In this document: in pieces, positions 1 to 8,799 of the stretch
Numbering within the stretch: position 1 is the stretch's first letter
Layout: every line of letters starts with the position of its first letter
NCBI RefSeq assembly: GCF_030348765.1
Contig: NZ_JAUCEU010000007.1
Location: forward strand, 1,854,501-1,918,500
Reading direction: 5' to 3'
Length of the DNA: 64,000 nt
DNA from: Neobacillus sp. CF12
GTDB taxonomy: Bacteria; Bacillota; Bacilli; Bacillales; Cytobacillaceae
Translations under genes and position numbers: made by a program
The notes under the pieces: model-generated
Told to the model about the DNA's origin: nothing
Seen by the model: the letters and a program-made list of their open reading frames with translations, nothing else
The model's database searches: none

Positions 1-236
1 GCAACAATGTAATTGCCAGGACCATACCTAAAACATTCCTCTCCCAACCATACCTCTTTCTCTCCTTGGACGATAATGCAAAAGGAGGGCTCATTCACTC
101 TGGAGATTGGCTCGGTGATAATGGACTCACGAATGAGAAATAATGATGGAATAGAGGTTGGATGAACACCATCCTGACCTGTATAACGCTCAATAAGTTT
201 GCCAAGTTCATGCTGCTTGTCGATTTTCTCAGACAT
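1..236 (-). CDS. AraC-family regulator, N-terminal part (cut by window edge)
   Basis: Reading frame open from an ATG at 236 to the window edge, 78 residues visible. A good ribosome binding site (AAGGAG) lies just upstream. The visible part contains LIRESIITEPIS and EPSFCIIVQGEKEV, which match the cupin-like AraC_N domain found before the two helix-turn-helix motifs of this family. The DNA-binding part lies outside the window. It is divergent from an aldo/keto reductase gene 200 bp away, a common arrangement in which the regulator controls its neighbour. The family call is good; the ligand is unknown. Confidence 0.75.
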   Translation of the reverse strand, partial: MSEKIDKQHELGKLIERYTGQDGVHPTSIPSLFLIRESIITEPISRVNEPSFCIIVQGEKEVWLGEECFRYGPGNYIV

Positions 237-435
237 ATTTTTTTCTCCTTCTACCTAATCTTAGATGTTTTCATTTTACTGGATATTCGTTGAGTGAGAA
301 AGTGGTTTGATAGGATTAGGCAAAAACATGATACGAATGGGTTTAGGTTTTGTTTACTATTCGTGACATAATTAATAGTGCAATAACCAAACTGAAATCG
401 AAATGTGCTATTAAATGAAAGTGAGGAATAGATAA

Positions 436-1416
436 ATGGAATATGTGAAACTAGGGAATACAGGATTGGATGTATCTAGATTTTGTCTTGGCTGTATGAG
501 TTTTGGTGAAGCAGAAAAGTGGATTCATCAATGGGTTCTTGATGAAGAAAAGAGTCGCCCAATTATAAAAAAAGCCCTAGAGCTTGGAATCAATTTCTTT
601 GATACTGCAAATGTTTATTCAATGGGCACAAGTGAGGAAATACTTGGACGTGCTTTAAAGGATTATGCCAATCGTGATGAAGTTGTACTTGCTACGAAGG
701 TTCATGGTCGTATGCAAGAAGGTCCAAATGGTGCAGGACTTTCCCGAAAAGCAATCATGAGCGAAATTGATAAGAGTCTTAAACGCCTCGGAACCGATTA
801 TGTAGACCTTTATATTATCCACCGCTGGGATTATCATACCCCTATTGAAGAAACGATGGAAGCATTACATGATGTGGTGAAGGCTGGAAAGGCAAGATAC
901 ATTGGTGCTTCTGCCATGTATGCATGGCAGTTCCAAAAGGCATTACATGTAGCAGAGAAAAATGGTTGGACTCGCTTTGTATCGATGCAGAATCATTGCA
1001 ACCTCATATACCGTGAAGAAGAGAGGGAAATGCTGCCACTTTGTAGGGAGGAAGGAATTGGGGTAACTCCGTATAGTCCTCTGGCATCAGGGAGACTAAC
1101 ACGTGATTGGTCTGAAACAACACACCGCTCCGAAACTGACCAAGTTCAAAAGTCTAAATATGATGCCACTGCAGATGCTGATCGATTGGTTGTAGAACGA
1201 GTTGCCGCAATCGCAGAAAAACGTGGCGTTCCTCGTATTCATATCGCACTATCTTGGCTGCTACAGAAAGAACCAGTAACTGCTCCTATTATCGGTGCCA
1301 CGAAGATCTCTCATCTCGAAGGTGCTGTAGGTTCTTTATCTGTTAAGCTATCACCTGAAGAAATTGCATTTCTTGAAGACCCCTATGTTCCACATCCAAT
1401 CAGTGGACATAATTAA
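436..1416 (+). CDS. Aldo/keto reductase
   Basis: A 326-residue cytoplasmic NADPH-dependent oxidoreductase of the AKR TIM-barrel family, about normal length. The catalytic tetrad is visible: Asp56 and Tyr61 in FFDTANVYS, Lys88 in LATKVHG and His129 in YIIHRWD. The C-terminal cofactor region contains APIIGATKISHLEGAV. This type is related to the voltage-gated potassium channel beta-subunit / YghZ branch, which reduces aldehydes and ketones. Start ATG at 436 follows GTGAGG. The divergent AraC-type gene is the likely regulator. The substrate cannot be told from the sequence. Confidence 0.88.
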   Translation: MEYVKLGNTGLDVSRFCLGCMSFGEAEKWIHQWVLDEEKSRPIIKKALELGINFFDTANVYSMGTSEEILGRALKDYANRDEVVLATKVHGRMQEGPNGAGLSRKAIMSEIDKSLKRLGTDYVDLYIIHRWDYHTPIEETMEALHDVVKAGKARYIGASAMYAWQFQKALHVAEKNGWTRFVSMQNHCNLIYREEEREMLPLCREEGIGVTPYSPLASGRLTRDWSETTHRSETDQVQKSKYDATADADRLVVERVAAIAEKRGVPRIHIALSWLLQKEPVTAPIIGATKISHLEGAVGSLSVKLSPEEIAFLEDPYVPHPISGHN

Positions 1417-1570
1417 GCCTTTGATATGTAAAAAAGCACAATTTTCTTAGGAAGGTTGGGTTTTCTTATTATCTCTACATTAGCAAAATTTCGATAGAAG
1501 GGAAACCTAAGGTTAACCCCTTAATAAAACAAGAAGATTACAATAATATCTTCTCCATAATTATAAAAAA

Positions 1571-1610
1571 GAAGCATGTGTCACCTAAAATAACACATGC
1601 TTCCTTTTTA
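1571..1610. terminator. Rho-independent terminator, probably bidirectional
   Basis: Perfect 11-bp stem GAAGCATGTGT / ACACATGCTTC with a loop of 11 bases, A-rich on the left and T-rich (CTTTTTATG) on the right. It lies between the convergent aldo/keto reductase gene and the remnant at 1671-2250. Confidence 0.75.
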
Positions 1611-1670
1611 TGTTGCCCCTGCCAAGGAATTTAATTATATCATATCAATTCACCATCATGAACTTTACGA

Positions 1671-2250
1671 TTAGGCAAAAAACGCTTTTACTTTTTGAGA
1701 GCTTTTCACCAAGTAGGCAATGGATTTAATATAGATGGGATAGCCTTGAGTGTTTTGAATTGAATCTTCAACGTCAATTAGAACCGGTACGAATTTCTTT
1801 CTATTAATCAGTACTTCCTCACCAATTTTTTCGATTCGAAATTTAAACTTTTCCGTTAATTTGTCATAATGATTTTTCTCTAGGAAGCTAACATAATATC
1901 GTACATGATTGTTTTTAGCATGCATGGCTGCAAGTTTAAGAAGCTCCAAGAAAACAGTTTTTGAGCCAAACTCTTTTTTTATGCCCATTTTTTGACTGAT
2001 AAGAATGCTTTAGGTTTTGCATAATGCGGGTTTCTTTCGATATATCCACTAAATCATTCATTTCTAATAGATCGATATCACAAGGAACAAATTCGATTGT
2101 TCCAACGCTTATACCGGCTTTATCCTATAGAATATAAGCTTCAGAGTTTTCCCTAAGATCTGTTACATGGTACTTCCTCTCTATGGCAATTTGATTCCAT
2201 AGATTCATAAATTCTTCTCTTTTTTCTATGGTGTCTACATATTCATTCAT
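1671..2250 (-). pseudogene. Broken GNAT-like acyltransferase gene
   Basis: Reading from ATG at 2250 (MNEYVDTIEKREEFMNLWN) the frame hits an in-frame TAG after about 41 codons (YIL*DKAG), continues through GTIEFVPCDIDLLEMNDLVDI, and is then frameshifted near 1985. The rest, 105 residues from 1988, runs in another frame (KTVFLELLKLAAMHAKNNHV, then EKIGEEVLINRKKFVPVLID). The pieces join into one protein resembling GNAT / N-acyl-amino-acid-synthase-like acyltransferases. I infer a decayed gene with at least two lesions. The family call is tentative. Confidence 0.6.
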
Positions 2251-2372
2251 GGTTAATCAACTCCGTAATCATCTTCATTGTCCAATCTATTGTGTAATAT
2301 TTACACAACTTTGGCAATAAAAAAAGATTCCATTTCGGGATTATCGTTTTGAAATTTCTCTAGAGTTTTACC

Positions 2373-3647
2373 TTATTTAGCTAAATAAGATTCATTTTCC
2401 TTAACTGCAAAACGTTGCTTTTTTATCACCATTACAAATAGACATGCTAATAAACAAAACATTCCAGCTAAAGCAAATGCCCATGAATAGGAGTTGAACA
2501 TCCTGTATAATATTCCTGCTCCACCTGCAGCTACTGCTGAGCCTAATTGATGGGCTGCGAAGATCCATCCGTACACCACAACACTTTTCTCCATTCCAAA
2601 GATTTGTCTAGAAATGTTTACTGTTGGAGGTACAGTAGCAATCCAATCTAAGCCGTAAAACACAGAGAATATGATTAGATAAATATAAGAACCATCAGAA
2701 AGCGCAAATGGGAGAAACAAAAGGGAAACTCCTCTTAAACCGTAATACCAAAACAACAACCATCGATTATCAAACCGATCGGATAACCAACCAGAAAGAG
2801 TTGTTCCTATTAAATCAAATACCCCCATTAATGAGAGCATGGAAGCTGCTGTTACAGCGGTAAAACCAAAGCCTATACAGTATGAAATAAAATGAGTACC
2901 AATCAGTCCACTCGTGGAAAGACCACAGATAAAAAAGCTCCCTGCAAGTAACCAAAATTCCTTTACTTTTACAGCTTCAAATAAAGTTCGAAAAGCAATC
3001 ATTATTGGATTTTCCTTTTGTCCTATCTTATTTACAATTGGAGCCTCTTCTTGCCCATACGGTAGAAGCCCCGCTTCTGGAGGTGAATTTTTCATAAATA
3101 ATATAATGATAGCCAACATAATGAGGCATAGGAAAAGAATTAGACCCATCGCCCATTTCCAAGAATGGGTTTCTACAATTATAGCTAGCAATGGTAGGAG
3201 AAGTAATTGTCCTGTTGCGGTGCTTGCTGTTAAAATCCCGAGTGCAAGTCCTCTCCTTTTTTCAAACCATTGATTTGCAATATATGGACTTAGTACAGTT
3301 AAAAACAAACCTGAGCCCAAACCGATAATAATCCCCCAAATCAAAATTAACTGCCATGGTTTCACCATAAAAAAGGTGAGAAGAATACCGGCCAATAATG
3401 TTGAAGTTGCTAAAATCATCATTTTCTTTAGGCCAATGGCCTCAATTAAAGCAGCCATAAATGGGCCTGATATGCCGTATAGAAGAAGACTAATTGCAAA
3501 AGCAAATGAAATGGTTGAGCGGTCCCATCCAAATTCATTTTCAAAAGGAACGATGAAGACCCCTGATGAGGAACGAATGATACCTGCTGTAATAATAGAA
3601 AAAAACGCAATAAATAAAATAACCCAACTATAATGAATTCGTTTCAA
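2373..3647 (-). CDS. MFS transporter
   Basis: 424 residues with about 12 hydrophobic segments, the normal length for a major facilitator. It resembles the oxalate/formate and monocarboxylate transporter-like branch (YbfB type). The start is TTG at 3647, chosen because GAGGTGA sits at the right distance. The TM5-TM6 region is followed by a charged central loop (about residues 196-215) and the second half repeats the fold. It is followed by a weak hairpin and T-run near 2322-2345 on the minus strand. It lies 65 bp downstream of the phzF-like gene in the same orientation, so the two may be co-transcribed. Substrate unknown. Confidence 0.8.
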   Translation of the reverse strand: MKRIHYSWVILFIAFFSIITAGIIRSSSGVFIVPFENEFGWDRSTISFAFAISLLLYGISGPFMAALIEAIGLKKMMILATSTLLAGILLTFFMVKPWQLILIWGIIIGLGSGLFLTVLSPYIANQWFEKRRGLALGILTASTATGQLLLLPLLAIIVETHSWKWAMGLILFLCLIMLAIIILFMKNSPPEAGLLPYGQEEAPIVNKIGQKENPIMIAFRTLFEAVKVKEFWLLAGSFFICGLSTSGLIGTHFISYCIGFGFTAVTAASMLSLMGVFDLIGTTLSGWLSDRFDNRWLLFWYYGLRGVSLLFLPFALSDGSYIYLIIFSVFYGLDWIATVPPTVNISRQIFGMEKSVVVYGWIFAAHQLGSAVAAGGAGILYRMFNSYSWAFALAGMFCLLACLFVMVIKKQRFAVKENESYLAK

Positions 3648-3712
3648 GCCTTCACCTCATTTTTTTAGAATATATTGCGGTTTCTTATGGGTACTCATTA
3701 CATATTTCCAAC

Positions 3713-4495
3713 TTAAACCCCAATATTTAATTCGGCTACTGAATATAGAACTGCTCTTCCAGCCATCTTTACTCGTGTATCCTCATATTTACAATAAAGC
3801 GTTCCACCTCTACTTGATAATTGTCTAGCCACCATTTCCTTTTTTCCTAGCCTATTTGCCCAAAACGGAATTAAGCTACAGTGTAAGGAACCTGTTACGG
3901 GATCTTCATTTACTTTTAGCTTAGGGAAAAATCCTCGGGAAACAAAATCATATTCGCTTCCTTGGGCAGTAACACAAACACCCAATCCTTCTGGCAATGT
4001 TTCTAATTTGGCAAAGTCAGGGCTTACGTTTCCCACTTCTTCTTCGGACTCTAAAACGAAAACAAGATCTCTATTTAAGTATGTTTCTTTTGGCACAATT
4101 CCCAAAGCGCTGACCATTTGCTCAGTAAAGGAGATTTCTTCTGATGGAACAGACGGGAAATCCAGTTCATATAAATCATCGTTCTTAGTTACAATTAACT
4201 CTCCACTGATTGTATTGAACTTGACACTATCTAATTGCTTTTCATAATAATTTAGAATGATAAATGCTGTTGCTAACGTGGCATGCCCACAAAGGTTAAT
4301 CTCTCCTCCAGGTGTAAACCATCTCAGTCGATAATGAGTTGCTTCTTTTACTGCAAAAGCTGTTTCCGAAAGGTTATTTTCCATCGCTATTTTCTGCATG
4401 AGTTCATCTGAAATCCAATCATTCATAATACATACTCCCGCTGGATTTCCTTCAAAAACCTTTTCTGCAAAAGCATCAACTACAAAATATTTCAT
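3713..4495 (-). CDS. PhzF-family isomerase-like protein
   Basis: 260 residues of the PhzF / diaminopimelate-epimerase fold. The signatures are NPAGVCIM near the N-terminus, NNLSETAF with the Glu expected as catalytic residue, GGEINLCGHATLA, and DPVTGSLHCSL in the second half. It is cytoplasmic and probably dimeric. In other bacteria PhzF makes phenazines; most Bacillus homologues (YfhB/YddE type) have no assigned substrate. GGAGGAAATGAG gives a good ribosome site for ATG 4495. A MocR-type gene is divergent and its probable operator lies in between, so it is the likely regulator of this gene and perhaps of the MFS gene downstream. Confidence 0.85.
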   Translation of the reverse strand: MKYFVVDAFAEKVFEGNPAGVCIMNDWISDELMQKIAMENNLSETAFAVKEATHYRLRWFTPGGEINLCGHATLATAFIILNYYEKQLDSVKFNTISGELIVTKNDDLYELDFPSVPSEEISFTEQMVSALGIVPKETYLNRDLVFVLESEEEVGNVSPDFAKLETLPEGLGVCVTAQGSEYDFVSRGFFPKLKVNEDPVTGSLHCSLIPFWANRLGKKEMVARQLSSRGGTLYCKYEDTRVKMAGRAVLYSVAELNIGV

Positions 4496-4508
4496 CTCAT
4501 TTCCTCCA

Positions 4509-4585
4509 GTGTTATTATGTATTTAACAATTTATAGATAGTTTACATCTGTTTGTGTATAACACTCAACACCTATGTATAACACT
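4509..4585. promoter_or_regulatory. Candidate MocR operator repeats
   Basis: TGTATAACACT occurs twice as a perfect direct repeat at 4555-4565 and 4575-4585, exactly 20 bp apart start to start. An inverted half-site AGTGTTAT begins near 4509. Direct repeats about two helical turns apart are typical of dimeric MocR/PdxR regulators. The second copy touches the ribosome site of the mocR gene, which suggests autoregulation. Confidence 0.55.
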
Positions 4586-4601
4586 TAAAGGAGATAAGGT
4601 C

Positions 4602-6080
4602 ATGTACATTGAGATACAACGAAATGCTGACATTTCAATAACAAAGCAAATATACCATTCCATTCTTGATCATATCCGTTCCGATCTCTTAGAAGAAGAA
4701 TTACAATTACCTTCTGTACGCGAGCTCTCAAAACAGCTTGGGGTTAGTTTAGTAACTGTAGTAAAGGCCTATCAAAAGCTAGAACAAGAGGGATTTATCA
4801 CGTCTGTTCAAGGAAAAGGAACGTTTATTAGAAAGACAAAAATGGAAGAAATAGATAGGAATGAAGGAACAAGTTCATACGATTGGCAACTTTCCGTTCA
4901 AGATTATTTACCAAGGTCTCAATTTGCACGTTATCATCAAGTCCCTGAAAAAATTCATCTTTCATCTTCTATGATAGATCCTGGACTACTACCTAATCGA
5001 TACTTAGAACAGGAGATTCATAGGATGCTTTCTGAAAACCCAAAAGTTCTCTCACAGTATGGAGAAATCCAAGGTGATAAAGCGCTTAGGCAGGCAATGG
5101 TAGAGTATTTACAAAGGATGGACGTGCCTGCTTCCCCTGATAATATATTAGTTACAAGTGGTTCACAACAAGGAATTGACCTAATTGCTCGTACTTTTGT
5201 TGGACCAGGTGATGCAGTACTTATGGAAGCTCCCACTTATCCAGGAGCTATTGATGTGTTTCGTGGGAGAGGTGCCACCATTCTTACCGTGCCTGTTGAC
5301 AGCGAAGGAATGAGAGTGGATTTACTTCAGAATTTGTGTGATAAGTATAAACCTAAGATCATTTATACCGTCCCTACTTTTCACAATCCAACTGGTGCTG
5401 TGATGCCCACAAAACGCCGCAGACAAATACTTGAGATCGCTAAAAGTACGCAGTGTTTAGTGATTGAGGATGATCCATGTAGTGAAATCTATTTTGAAAA
5501 AAAACCACCTGCACCAATGAAAAGTCTGGACCAAGACGGTCATGTCATTTACTTGAAAGGTTTAAGCAAAATATTAGCCCCAGGTTGTAGAATTGGAATA
5601 TTAGCTGCTTCTGGTTCTATATTTAAACGTCTATTAGCTGCAAAGGCAAACACCGACTTAGGGAGTCCTTTACTTACACAGAAAGCCATCATCCCATTTA
5701 TTACTTCAAAGAGAATGATGGATCATCTAAAAAAATTAAGAACTGCTCTAAAGATAAGGCGCGATCTTGTTCTGGAAATACTGTCACAACATGCACCTAA
5801 AGAAGTTTATTGGTACATACCAAAAGGAGGATTAAACATATGGCTCACTCTTCCTTCTTGGATTAATACGGATCACCTCTTAATAGAGGCAAAAAAAGAA
5901 CAAATCACTTTTTTACCTGGGTCTGCTTGTTACGCTACAGAGCAAGAAAATCATCATTTAAGATTGAGCTTTTCTTATATGAATGGACAACAATTAACAC
6001 AAGGTGTGACAACCATTTGTAAACTTCTTAAATCCGCAATTGAGTTAAAAATAAATCAGGATAGCTCACCACATTTTTGA
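4602..6080 (+). CDS. MocR-type (GntR/aminotransferase) transcription regulator
   Basis: 492 residues from ATG 4602, chosen because AAAGGAG lies 8 bp upstream; a longer GTG-started frame from 4554 has no ribosome site. Residues 1-75 form a GntR winged helix (LPSVRELSKQLGVSLVTVVK). The rest is a fold-type-I aminotransferase domain with SGSQQGIDL, TVPTFHNPTG and the PLP lysine Lys323 in KGLSKILAPGCRIG. Such regulators sense PLP or an amino compound. It is divergent from the phzF-MFS pair, its probable target. Followed by a strong terminator. Confidence 0.88.
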   Translation: MYIEIQRNADISITKQIYHSILDHIRSDLLEEELQLPSVRELSKQLGVSLVTVVKAYQKLEQEGFITSVQGKGTFIRKTKMEEIDRNEGTSSYDWQLSVQDYLPRSQFARYHQVPEKIHLSSSMIDPGLLPNRYLEQEIHRMLSENPKVLSQYGEIQGDKALRQAMVEYLQRMDVPASPDNILVTSGSQQGIDLIARTFVGPGDAVLMEAPTYPGAIDVFRGRGATILTVPVDSEGMRVDLLQNLCDKYKPKIIYTVPTFHNPTGAVMPTKRRRQILEIAKSTQCLVIEDDPCSEIYFEKKPPAPMKSLDQDGHVIYLKGLSKILAPGCRIGILAASGSIFKRLLAAKANTDLGSPLLTQKAIIPFITSKRMMDHLKKLRTALKIRRDLVLEILSQHAPKEVYWYIPKGGLNIWLTLPSWINTDHLLIEAKKEQITFLPGSACYATEQENHHLRLSFSYMNGQQLTQGVTTICKLLKSAIELKINQDSSPHF

Positions 6081-6113
6081 TTAAAGTTCATATTGGTTGT
6101 TGAGCTAAAAAAT

Positions 6114-6143
6114 AAAACCCCATTTTCTAATGAAATGGGGTTT
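6114..6143 (+). terminator. Rho-independent terminator
   Basis: AACCCCATTT / AAATGGGGTT stem with a short loop, followed by TTTGGTATTT. The same 30 bases occur exactly at 15690-15719. Confidence 0.8.
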
Positions 6144-6205
6144 GGTATTTCTCATCGAGTATTGCTCTGTTTAATAATAAGGATACAGTGATGATTTAGA
6201 AATCT

Positions 6206-6394
6206 CTAAGTCACTCGAATTCTACCAACTCTTCTATTTCGATTATGATCTTTAATATTCAATGCTCTTTGGGATTTAGTAATACCTGGAAATGATATAA
6301 GGCCAGCCTTAAACAGGGCATATCCGATAAAGGAAGTAAAAATCGTACTTCCGATCAGAAACCAGATGAATCTTCTGCCAACATTGCTTAACAT
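6206..6394 (-). CDS. Small hypothetical membrane protein
   Basis: 62 residues with one hydrophobic segment (about residues 9-31, WFLIGSTIFTSFIGYALFKA) and a basic C-terminus rich in Arg and Asn (NRNRRVGRIRVT). Start ATG 6394 has a good ribosome site (AGAGGTG). I do not recognise the family. No partner gene is obvious; the lipoprotein gene upstream is 100 bp away in the same orientation. Confidence 0.5.
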   Translation of the reverse strand: MLSNVGRRFIWFLIGSTIFTSFIGYALFKAGLISFPGITKSQRALNIKDHNRNRRVGRIRVT

Positions 6395-6496
6395 GATTTC
6401 ACCTCTTTATCCTTTCATTGATGATAAATATGATGAAATCATTTTTTTTATGTCGTCTTATTCAACTCTGAGCCTCACCGACCTTGCAGCGGGAGG

Positions 6497-7204
6497 TTAA
6501 AATTCAATTTTAATCTTTTCCGATTCGTTGATTTTCTTTCCTTCTTTATCAAAAACATCACTTGTAGTTATTTCAATCCACTCAATGTTTTTTGTGTCTC
6601 CACCATTATGCGTTCCACTCTCTGATGCATTCACAATAAAGCCAAGGTTACCTGACTTTGTACTATTCCCAGCAATTTCACCGTTTAACTCATCAAGGTA
6701 AATATCTTTTTCCCAATCAAATGTTTCACCTGAGTTAGTTTTAAGAAGTGCGATTGGTGCAAAATTGACTTTCTCTGAAGTGGTGTTTTTGACCTCAACG
6801 AAAACTTTAACAAAATCAAATCCCTCTTCATGAGTTAGCACATGAAAATAATCAATCATACTATAATCCGGTCTCAAGTGAATCAATTTCATCTCTTTTA
6901 CTGTCAATTCGATTGGTCCCACTTTATATGTTTGGTTAACTTGATTAATGGCTTTTAACGTGGCTTCACCTTTTGCATCGGAATAGGTTTGGCCAACTTT
7001 AAGTAAAGACTGGTCATCCGTTACTTGTGGATTGGGCTGATACTTCTCATTCGTTTCCTGATTCTCAGACTTGTTTGTTTCTTTTAAAGTCTCTTCTGCT
7101 TTTGTGTTATCAACCGTATTTTTTTCATTATTTACAGTAGCAGCATTTGCTGAACAACCAACAAGCAATAAGATTAATAATAGGAGATTAAGAGATTGCT
7201 TCAT
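6497..7204 (-). CDS. Lipoprotein with DUF4352-like immunoglobulin-type domain
   Basis: 235 residues. The signal peptide ends in a lipobox LLVGC with Cys17 as the lipidated residue. Residues 20-60 are a Glu/Asn/Thr-rich linker. The rest (VGPIELTVKEMKL, then VFVEVKNTTSEKVNFAPIA) has the beta-sandwich pattern of DUF4352/DUF5068 proteins found on the Bacillus cell surface. Start ATG 7204 with GGAGGAAAC upstream. Function unknown; probably anchored on the outer face of the membrane. Confidence 0.72.
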   Translation of the reverse strand: MKQSLNLLLLILLLVGCSANAATVNNEKNTVDNTKAEETLKETNKSENQETNEKYQPNPQVTDDQSLLKVGQTYSDAKGEATLKAINQVNQTYKVGPIELTVKEMKLIHLRPDYSMIDYFHVLTHEEGFDFVKVFVEVKNTTSEKVNFAPIALLKTNSGETFDWEKDIYLDELNGEIAGNSTKSGNLGFIVNASESGTHNGGDTKNIEWIEITTSDVFDKEGKKINESEKIKIEF

Positions 7205-7232
7205 GATGTTTCCTCCCTATGATTTTATCTTC

Positions 7233-7269
7233 AAAAAAAGTTCCCGTTGCCATGAAGTGTAGCAACGGG
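7233..7269 (-). terminator. Terminator of the alkaline phosphatase gene
   Basis: CCCGTTGC / GCAACGGG stem with an 11-base loop; on the minus strand it is followed by AACTTTTTTT. Confidence 0.8.
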
Positions 7270-7288
7270 ATATTTAACTTGTAATCTC

Positions 7289-8680
7289 TTATTTATCTTC
7301 GATTTTGATGTCATATTTTAAAACATCGAAGACATTTTTCGCAATATCAGTATTATCAATTTGTCCAGCAAATTTTTCACTTGAAGGTCCAAATGCATAG
7401 ACAGGAACGTCTTCGCCTGTATGTCCGCCTGTTGTCCAGCCAGTGTGTGAACGCTTATTAAAGATATTTTCTATTGCATTGTCAATATCGAGAACTTTTT
7501 TAGTAGCCGCTGCAGCCTCCACAGATTGGATTTCTTCTGGTGTTAACGCGAGAACATTTTGATCAATATACTTCTTCAATGTTTCTTCAACACCTGCACC
7601 TTTTGCGATTTCCCCTGCCATGAAGTCAGGTGTACGCTTTGCTGCTTTGATTGGCTCGCCAAACCAGTTATAGATACCATCCGCACCGATGGAATATCCT
7701 CCAGTAGAATGGTCAGCAGTTGCAATTACTAGTGTATGCTTGTCCTTTTTTGCAAATTCAATGGCAGCTTTATATGCTTTTTCAAAGTCTTCCATTTCAC
7801 TCATGGCACCGACAATATCATTGTCATGTCCTGCCCAGTCCACTTGGCTTCCTTCGATCATAAGGAAGAAACCTTCCTTATCTTGACTTAAACGAGTGAT
7901 TGCTGCGTTTGTCATTTCTTCAAGCGAAGGAGTTTCAGCTGGACGGTCGATCATCTTTGGTAGTCCGCCCTGTGCGAATAAACCAAGTACTTGTTTGTTC
8001 GTATCTTTTAATAATTCCTCTTTATTTGTTACATAGCTGTATCCAGCTTTTTTGAATTCTTCTGTTAAGTTACGATCGTTACGAACGAAGTTGCTTACAC
8101 CTCCGCCAAGCATAACATCAACTTTATGCTGACCATTTACCATTTCATCATAGTAGTCATCTGCAATCGAGTTCATGTTTTTACGGCTTTCATCATGTGA
8201 TCCAAATGAAGCTGGAGTTGCATGGGTGATTTCCGAAGTCGCCACAAGACCTGTTGCTTTTCCTTGTTCTTTAGCCGCTTCAAGCACGGTTTTTACTTCT
8301 GATCCATCATTGTCCACTGCAATGGCATTGTTATACGTTTTAATCCCTGCCGACATTGCAGTTGCTGCAGATGCTGAGTCTGTTACGTTTTGTGCAGGAT
8401 CTTCTGGATATGTCATTTGCTGTCCAACAAGGTATTGATCAAATGCTGATTTTTCAGCGATTTTAGTCGAAGGATCATTTTTTAAGTAACGATATGCAGA
8501 CGTATAAGATACTCCCATACCATCACCAATTAAGACAATGACATTCTTGATTTCCGCATTACTATTAGCCTGCTGTTTTGCCTCTGCAGGTGATATAGCA
8601 CCCATTAAACCTCCGAATGCGACTGTTGAAAGAACTGCTACTGGAATTAGCTTTCTAGTAAACTTCTTTTTGTTTAACAA
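7289..8680 (-). CDS. Secreted alkaline phosphatase (PhoA/PhoB type)
   Basis: 463 residues, normal length. Residues 1-35 are a Sec signal peptide with a cleavage site near SPAEAKQ. NVIVLIGDGMG holds metal ligand Asp53, and VTDSASAATA holds the nucleophilic serine (Ser102). ADHSTGG and HTGWTTGGHTGEDVPVYAFG supply further zinc ligands. It hydrolyses phosphate monoesters outside the cell. The upstream PhoP-box array (8742-8780) and the neighbouring GDPD and metallophosphoesterase genes mark it as part of a Pho regulon block. GGGGGAAACG precedes ATG 8680. Confidence 0.93.
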   Translation of the reverse strand: MLNKKKFTRKLIPVAVLSTVAFGGLMGAISPAEAKQQANSNAEIKNVIVLIGDGMGVSYTSAYRYLKNDPSTKIAEKSAFDQYLVGQQMTYPEDPAQNVTDSASAATAMSAGIKTYNNAIAVDNDGSEVKTVLEAAKEQGKATGLVATSEITHATPASFGSHDESRKNMNSIADDYYDEMVNGQHKVDVMLGGGVSNFVRNDRNLTEEFKKAGYSYVTNKEELLKDTNKQVLGLFAQGGLPKMIDRPAETPSLEEMTNAAITRLSQDKEGFFLMIEGSQVDWAGHDNDIVGAMSEMEDFEKAYKAAIEFAKKDKHTLVIATADHSTGGYSIGADGIYNWFGEPIKAAKRTPDFMAGEIAKGAGVEETLKKYIDQNVLALTPEEIQSVEAAAATKKVLDIDNAIENIFNKRSHTGWTTGGHTGEDVPVYAFGPSSEKFAGQIDNTDIAKNVFDVLKYDIKIEDK

Positions 8681-8726
8681 TGTCGTTTCCCCCTAGTTGA
8701 ATGTCTTACTCTCTCTTACAAAGAAC

Positions 8727-8780
8727 ATTCTAAAACGAAATTGTTAAGTTAATCATAAAAACTTGTAAATTTAACATTAA
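8727..8780 (-). promoter_or_regulatory. PhoP-box array and -10 for the alkaline phosphatase gene
   Basis: On the minus strand four hexamers TTAATG, TTTACA, TTATGA and TTAACA (8780 down to 8742) are separated by exactly 5 bp each, giving the 11-bp period of PhoP direct repeats (consensus TTAACA-like). A -10 candidate TAGAAT (8732-8727) follows 9 bp later. This fits PhoP-activated promoters, where the boxes take the place of a -35. Confidence 0.72.
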
Positions 8781-8799
8781 GATTATTTTACAAAAACTC

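Noticed and set aside
655..837. Minus frame inside the aldo/keto reductase
   Set aside because: It is a shadow of a well-supported gene, without a ribosome site.
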